Source: Sambucus nigra (taxonomy: Eukaryota; Streptophyta; Magnoliopsida; Dipsacales; Adoxaceae). Taken from it: DNA of 64,000 nt. The stretch spans positions 399,213,049-399,277,048 of the forward strand of contig OX422211.1 of the NCBI GenBank assembly GCA_949130495.1, in the 5' to 3' direction. The position numbers were made by a program, and so were the translations under genes. Below the pieces are notes generated by a model. That model searched no databases, was not told the DNA's origin, and saw only the letters and a list, made by a program, of their open reading frames with translations. Shown here piece by piece: positions 59,032 to 64,000 of the stretch. How positions within the stretch are numbered: the stretch's first letter is position 1; each line of letters starts with the position of its first letter.

Positions 59032-61960
59032 TGTAATACCCCGTATTTTTGGCTATATTTATTTTTGGGATTAATTATTTAAATGAGAATTAATTGGAAA
59101 TTAATCCGGATAAAATACTAGCGAGATATGAGTTGGTATTTGACTATATTGAGTATATATGGTGTTATATGAATATTGAATTATGAAAATTGTCGTGAGA
59201 TTGATATACGGCAATTTGATCATTTTATTGGGACGCGTGTGACAGTCGCGTCAGGATATAATTATTTTAATTATAAAAGTGAATTTAAATTCTATTAACC
59301 GTATGGTCGTTTTGAGTGCGCCAACGCGTCCAAAAGGGTCGAGATAGTCAGAAAACACTAGCCGGGGGTTTAGTTTGGGTCCCGGGGTATTTTTAGGCCA
59401 TACCGGCAACATAAAGGGTATTTTGGTAATTTTGTATTTTTGGAGAATTAAAAGTGACGAAAATTAAGAGTTTTAATCTGATTGGGAATTGACCCACTAA
59501 GCCACTAACCAACCCATATTAACCCAACAAGCTACGGGGGTTGTTAGATTAGGTTTTCTAAGTTTCCCCAAAACAAACCCTAGCCACCATAGCCATTGGA
59601 GAAGAAAGCTTAGATAGGGAGAGAAGGAGAAGGAATTCTGCAGAAAATCTTTACAAAATCAACATCAATTCAGAGACAATCGAGGCAAGTGATTTAATTT
59701 CTTTTAATTTAGAGAATGTTTCCTCCATGTTAGATAATTTGAAGAATTACAATTGTTCTTGGAAGATAAATGAAAACCCATGTTGTTTGGACTTAGAACT
59801 TGAATATTGAAGACAAATTGCATGTAGAATCATATAGAGATGATTATTCTGGTATTAATATATGTTGGATGTAAGAAAAACGGATTTAGAATGGACTAAT
59901 TGAGGACTTAAAAGTTTAGGGTTCATGTTCTTGAAAAATTGGGGGAAAAGTGTAGAGATTTGTAAATTGATTGATGTTAGGATGAATTAATCCTTTAAAA
60001 CGTGTTAGGATGTGACTATAATATGTTTAGGATTGATTAGAGACCTTAAAACAATCGTTGGGACTAATTTTAGAGGAGATTTGAGGAGTAGAAATGGTGA
60101 AAAACGAGATTGGGAAAAATCTGGGCCGAAACTGGTCCCTCGTTAGAAGACCTCCCCAGGTCGTTCGAACGAGCTCGTTCGAACGAGCTTCTAACAAGTT
60201 GACTAGTCGCTTCTAACGAAAGGGAATTTCGTTTGATACTTCGTTCGAACGAGATCTCGTTAGAAGGTACAGTTCGTTCGAACGAACTGGAACCTCGTTC
60301 GAACAGCCTCGTTCGAACGAGACTTCTAATGAGCTGGCAGTTTAGGCCTTTTTGGCCTGTTTTGATTTTGGGAGTCCCGTAAACTTGTTCGAGGGTTGAG
60401 ATAACATTCCTTTGATGATGTATTGATAGATTTGGGACTTTTGGGTTATTATGAGGAGTAAATTATATACGAGTGATTTAAATCAATGGACTGTTTGGGT
60501 TGAGACGTGAGTGTCTACTACGACGTGAGAATAAATTATGGCGCGTATGATTATAAACCGGAATCGTATAAAGTGTGTAAATTATATATTGGTACTAGAA
60601 TGAAAATAGTACTACAATTAAACTACGGGATTACTAAGATGTGTGTTAACTTAGTATTGGTATATGAATTGTGTGTATGACATACCTACCATACTTGCTA
60701 TCACGGGAGGTTTGCGTTCGCTTAGGGCCCTCTAATCCTTGTGTTGCCCGGATTTAGACTGGTTACCTCGATGAACATAGGTCAGAGAAAGACTTATTGG
60801 GATGCTAATAAGTCCGCTGATCGTGGGAGCGTAGGTATGTACGTGACCCATGTGATGTGACTGTGTTCGCCTCCATTATTTGTGATGTTGTTATCTCTGA
60901 ACTATTCCTGAGAGATTCGGAATATGTGATCCTTATGTACGTGATGTACCGGGATGGATAGCAGAGTATGTGTGCACCGCAGCTTAGGCTCGGGGTGCTT
61001 ATATTGTATATTTATGTTGTGGAAAATATACGCTTAATAAGCTGGGAACTTTCATATGGTATTGTGTGTAACTATGGAATAACATAGAGGGCTAATCTAT
61101 AACGAGCTGTATTACTTCTGTATGAGAACCTGAATTTACGTTAATCACCTATTTAACTGAGATCGTTATAATGTTAATGGAACCGAGTAATAAGGGTAGG
61201 ACCTATGACAGTCTAGCTAGTTATGATGTCACTTAGCTAGTGGTTTGTGTCATTTTAGATGGGTACTTACGTTAGGAGTGCACAGTTAGACGAGAGGTGA
61301 GAATATCATGTGGGTGCACGTCCTAACATGTACTTTACATTTAATGTTTTAAATGTTTTTAAAGCACTTGCAGGTTTTTAAAATATCTCCACATTCGGGA
61401 TCTGGCCCGTTTGCTTTCAAATCTTTTTCTTGTAAAACCATTTTAGGTGCCCATCCACAAGGACACCATGCATAGGATACTCATTCAGGTGACGAGCTGT
61501 AGCTGTTTGTGGAAGCTATAGGGAATTGCTTTTAGACGCTTCTTTCATTTGAATTCATGATTCAGTATCTACCAGTTGTAGGGCATGTTGCCCATTGTTA
61601 TTAGAGACATCTTTCCATTTCAGTTTTTCAGACTTTGGCATGTATTGATTCAGTATTCAGTTTGGTTACTTCAGTTGTGGGTTTTGTAGTGAGGAGTTTT
61701 CCTCCAGACTTTATTTACATTATGTGATGGTTATTCTATTTACTTCAGTATGGTGAATGGTGTTATTTATTTCTTCATTACACTTGTTGCATGTTAATCA
61801 GACTTTAATTAAAATTTGGCAACTTACTTTTTAAATACTAGGTGGTTAGTAATCATTAAAATGTTTTCGACAGTGATGCTATTAACTGAACCAACTTGGC
61901 ATTTTGAATTGATTTAATAAAGGAGTAGCTACCCGGTATTTAATTAGTCGGGGTGTCACA
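59032..61960 (+). repeat. Solo LTR, 2929 bp, probably Tekay/Del-type
   Basis: Starts TGTAATACCCCG, ends CGGGGTGTCACA, with target duplication CCACT at 59027-59031 and 61961-61965. Related to 13185-16094. A cluster of GTTCGAAC palindromes lies at 60150-60330. No coding region. The family name rests on LTR length and end sequence only. Confidence 0.88.
60150..60330. repeat. Clustered GTTCGAAC palindromes in the solo LTR
   Basis: At least five copies of TCGTTCGAACGA or variants in about 180 bp, some overlapping so that longer hairpins form (CTCGTTCGAACGAGCTCG). Similar clusters with GATCGATC or CCGATCGG words occur in other LTRs of this window. Confidence 0.85.
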
Positions 61961-61965
61961 CCACT

Positions 61966-63334
61966 GTAACCCCAAACATTTCAGTCACACGATGCCGATA
62001 TAACACAACGCGAACTATATACAAAATAGACATGCACAAATAGAGAAGATGATGAAATTTTGGATTTTCAGACAAGCTAGTTTTCCTTATACGTGATTCG
62101 ACATAACTTTAAACGATCATTGAAGTATTTAAATAACAAAGAAAATACAAACAGATTAATCACCAACAAATGCTACTCCGGTAGATAGTCATAGGAAAAG
62201 TAAAATCCCTCGCAATTATATCATTCAACCACAAACCAGCAAAAAATATGGTCTTCTAATTCTCTTAACATAGCACTTCTAACAGAGTTCACGGTAATGC
62301 ATATTTCGGACATTTGTCTGACGTTTTTGTTTATTTAGAGCATAAGAAAACGACTCCAGCCTGTGACAAAGCCACATTTAGAATACATAGATTGGATAAA
62401 ATATTTCCAAGCTTCATCAAATTCTCTTACCATGTATCTACACATGGTTTTTTCTTAATGAATTGTAGCCTCTAGAAATCGAATCATTGACCATGAAATA
62501 ATGATATACGATTCAATAACAAAAGAAGCAGAACAATACTATTCAATATTATATTCAATATTACATTGAGAATGTTTTGTCTTTGCATTCATAAGGAATT
62601 GATTACCCATGAAAATGAACTATTTTTTTTATTAAAAATCATATGAAGATATTGCTAATGTACACTTTTGTAAAAAATGAATACAATATAGTTCTCTCAT
62701 GCGTATTGTTTGCGCCGGTAACTTTGTAAGATCACCAAATTTTATGAACTATATAAACACGATTATTAAATTCGGAGACAAAAAAAAGAATGCATAACTA
62801 TTAATTTGGGATATACAAAGTATAAATTTGATACATACATGGAATGCCCAAGAAACTTCGAAGTGTAATTGAGGTATATCACAATAAACTTCCATAAAAT
62901 GAAGAGAACCCCCCCAACTCGAGGGTATTGAACTTTTAAATCATATTAATATAGAATCAAAATGAAAATGAAAGATTCACAAATTAACAATACATTGAAA
63001 ACCCATGTCAGATATTGACTATAAAAAAACACTGTAAAGCAGCACAAATTAAATAAAATTAATTCAATAAGAAAAATGGTACGCAGATAGAAAAGAGGTA
63101 TAAAAACGCTTACAAAGATTTAATGTTAATCACTAATATTCAATCCATCAAGATAGTATTTGAAATCCTCAGGTGCGTATTTCTGCTATCAGTTCAGAGA
63201 GGGATAATCATCATTGTTCCATCCAGAACAGACCTCCTCATCCCCCACGAATCCACATCATACTTATTTATCTTCTCTAAATGCATTGGTGAATTTAAAA
63301 AATTATATTATGTACTTTTAGGACTTAAAATAAT
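61966..63334. other. AT-rich interval without recognised gene
   Basis: Short ORFs only; the longest (63123-63380, plus, 85 codons) has hydrophobic stretches but no motif. Nothing else seen. Confidence 0.5.
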
Positions 63335-63521
63335 ATTGTTTATGGATATAGGACAACAAACATTTTTTTTCCATTTTTAGTCCATATTTTCAAATTAAAG
63401 GGACACGTGGTATGCTGTAGTTGGTTGACGTTTTATAAATATGGGTCTGCGCCACCGACTTTATTAAAAAATAAGGACTAGAACTATAAATTAAATGTTT
63501 GTTGTCCTATTTCCAAAATAC
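63335..63521. mobile_element. Small foldback (MITE-like) element
   Basis: TATAGGACAACAAACATTT on the left and its near-complement AAATGTTTGTTGTCCTATT on the right, extended by weaker complementarity to arms of roughly 35-40 bases around a loop of about 110 bp. No clear target duplication, so the superfamily is not assigned. Confidence 0.5.
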
Positions 63522-63575
63522 ATAATACAATAGGTCCGAAATTTACAATGCCTCTTAAAAAATCTTGCAAATTCC

Positions 63576-64000
63576 TGCCTCTTATGGGATTTTTTAGCTA
63601 CCATTTTACATTTTCACACAATGATGGCCTATTTTTAAGATTAAGTCGCACAGTTTGGAATTTTTTTGTCATGTTTTAAAACCGAGAGTCCCGTAACTAT
63701 AGGATCGATTCCTGCAGGTTACATTGGTTCCCTATGGGGTGTTCGTGCCTCTCACTAGTCCGTTTTGTGATTGTTTTAACTTTTCACCCTTTGACAACAT
63801 GTTTTTAAGTCAAAGTTTCAAAATTTTGAAAATTTTCATCGTGCTCTCAAACTCGGAGTCATGTGACGACATGATCAATTCATGTGAGTTACATTGATCC
63901 CGTGTAGAGTGTTCTTGCCTCTTATGGGGCAATTTTTTTGTTGTTTTATATTTTCACTGTTTCACGATGTGTTTTTAAGCCTAAGTCTAATAGTTTACCA
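63576..64000. repeat. Tandem array with 170-bp period, continuing past the window edge
   Basis: TGCCTC(T/C) recurs at 63576, 63746 and 63916, exactly 170 bp apart. Within each unit the order is the same: a TTTTCAC word, ATG(T)TTTTAAG, a GAGTC word, GATC(G/A)ATTC, GTTACATTG(G/A)T and GTGTTC. Units are diverged but collinear. Two full units and part of a third are in view. Confidence 0.75.

Overview
This is a 64 kb piece of nuclear DNA from a flowering plant, most likely a eudicot. I cannot name the species. It shows nested LTR retrotransposons, long AT-rich relic DNA, hAT and foldback DNA transposons, GA/GATA microsatellites and tandem repeats. I see no intact ordinary host gene, no tRNA or rRNA gene and no CRISPR. 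Almost every coding trace is a retroelement gene, most of them broken. The best non-retroelement trace is a decayed spliced RPA1/RFA-like gene on the minus strand (51.9-53.1 kb).

Layout. (1) 1-8859: right-hand part of element A, a Tat-type Ty3/gypsy element. Its gag-pol is on the minus strand and a convergent accessory gene is on the plus strand. It is cut by a 1.55 kb hAT element (3346-4893) and has lost its gag N-terminus and most of its 5' LTR. (2) 8860-21.75 kb: a mosaic of relics: an integrase fragment of a second Tat family, a copia LTR relic, two LTRs of an Athila-like family joined head to head in a palindrome centred near 10608, that family's non-coding interior split by a 2.9 kb solo LTR (13185-16094), and a further long LTR-like stretch with a polypurine tract in front. 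(3) 22.7-25.5 kb and 46.4-48.2 kb: the two halves of an old, decayed plus-strand Tat-type gag-pol. (4) 25519-46444: element B, the same family as A, inserted in that old pol with recognisable LTRs, primer-binding site, polypurine tract and a near-matching 5-bp target duplication. (5) 30956-37190: element C, a young non-autonomous Athila-like element inserted in B, with 1504-bp LTRs about 98% identical, TSD CCTAT and one 305-aa ORF of unknown function. (6) 48.2-64 kb: relics, microsatellites, the RFA-like pseudogene, a solo LTR of the A/B family (55666-56885, TSD CCAAA), a 2.9 kb solo LTR (59032-61960, TSD CCACT), a foldback element, and the start of a tandem array with a 170-bp period at the right edge.

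The most unusual biology is in elements A and B. On the strand opposite gag-pol, between pol and the 3' LTR, they carry a multi-exon gene for a plant mobile domain (PMD) protein with its own promoter-like region. The last intron of that gene is made largely of a minisatellite with a unit of about 55-60 bp. Gag-pol and the PMD gene converge tail to tail. Both copies are disabled, by different mutations. Element C landed in the intron minisatellite of copy B.

Order of events from nesting and LTR divergence: the old Tat element first, then element B (LTRs about 9-10% different over the first 230 bp, counted by eye), then element C (about 24 substitutions in 1504 bp).
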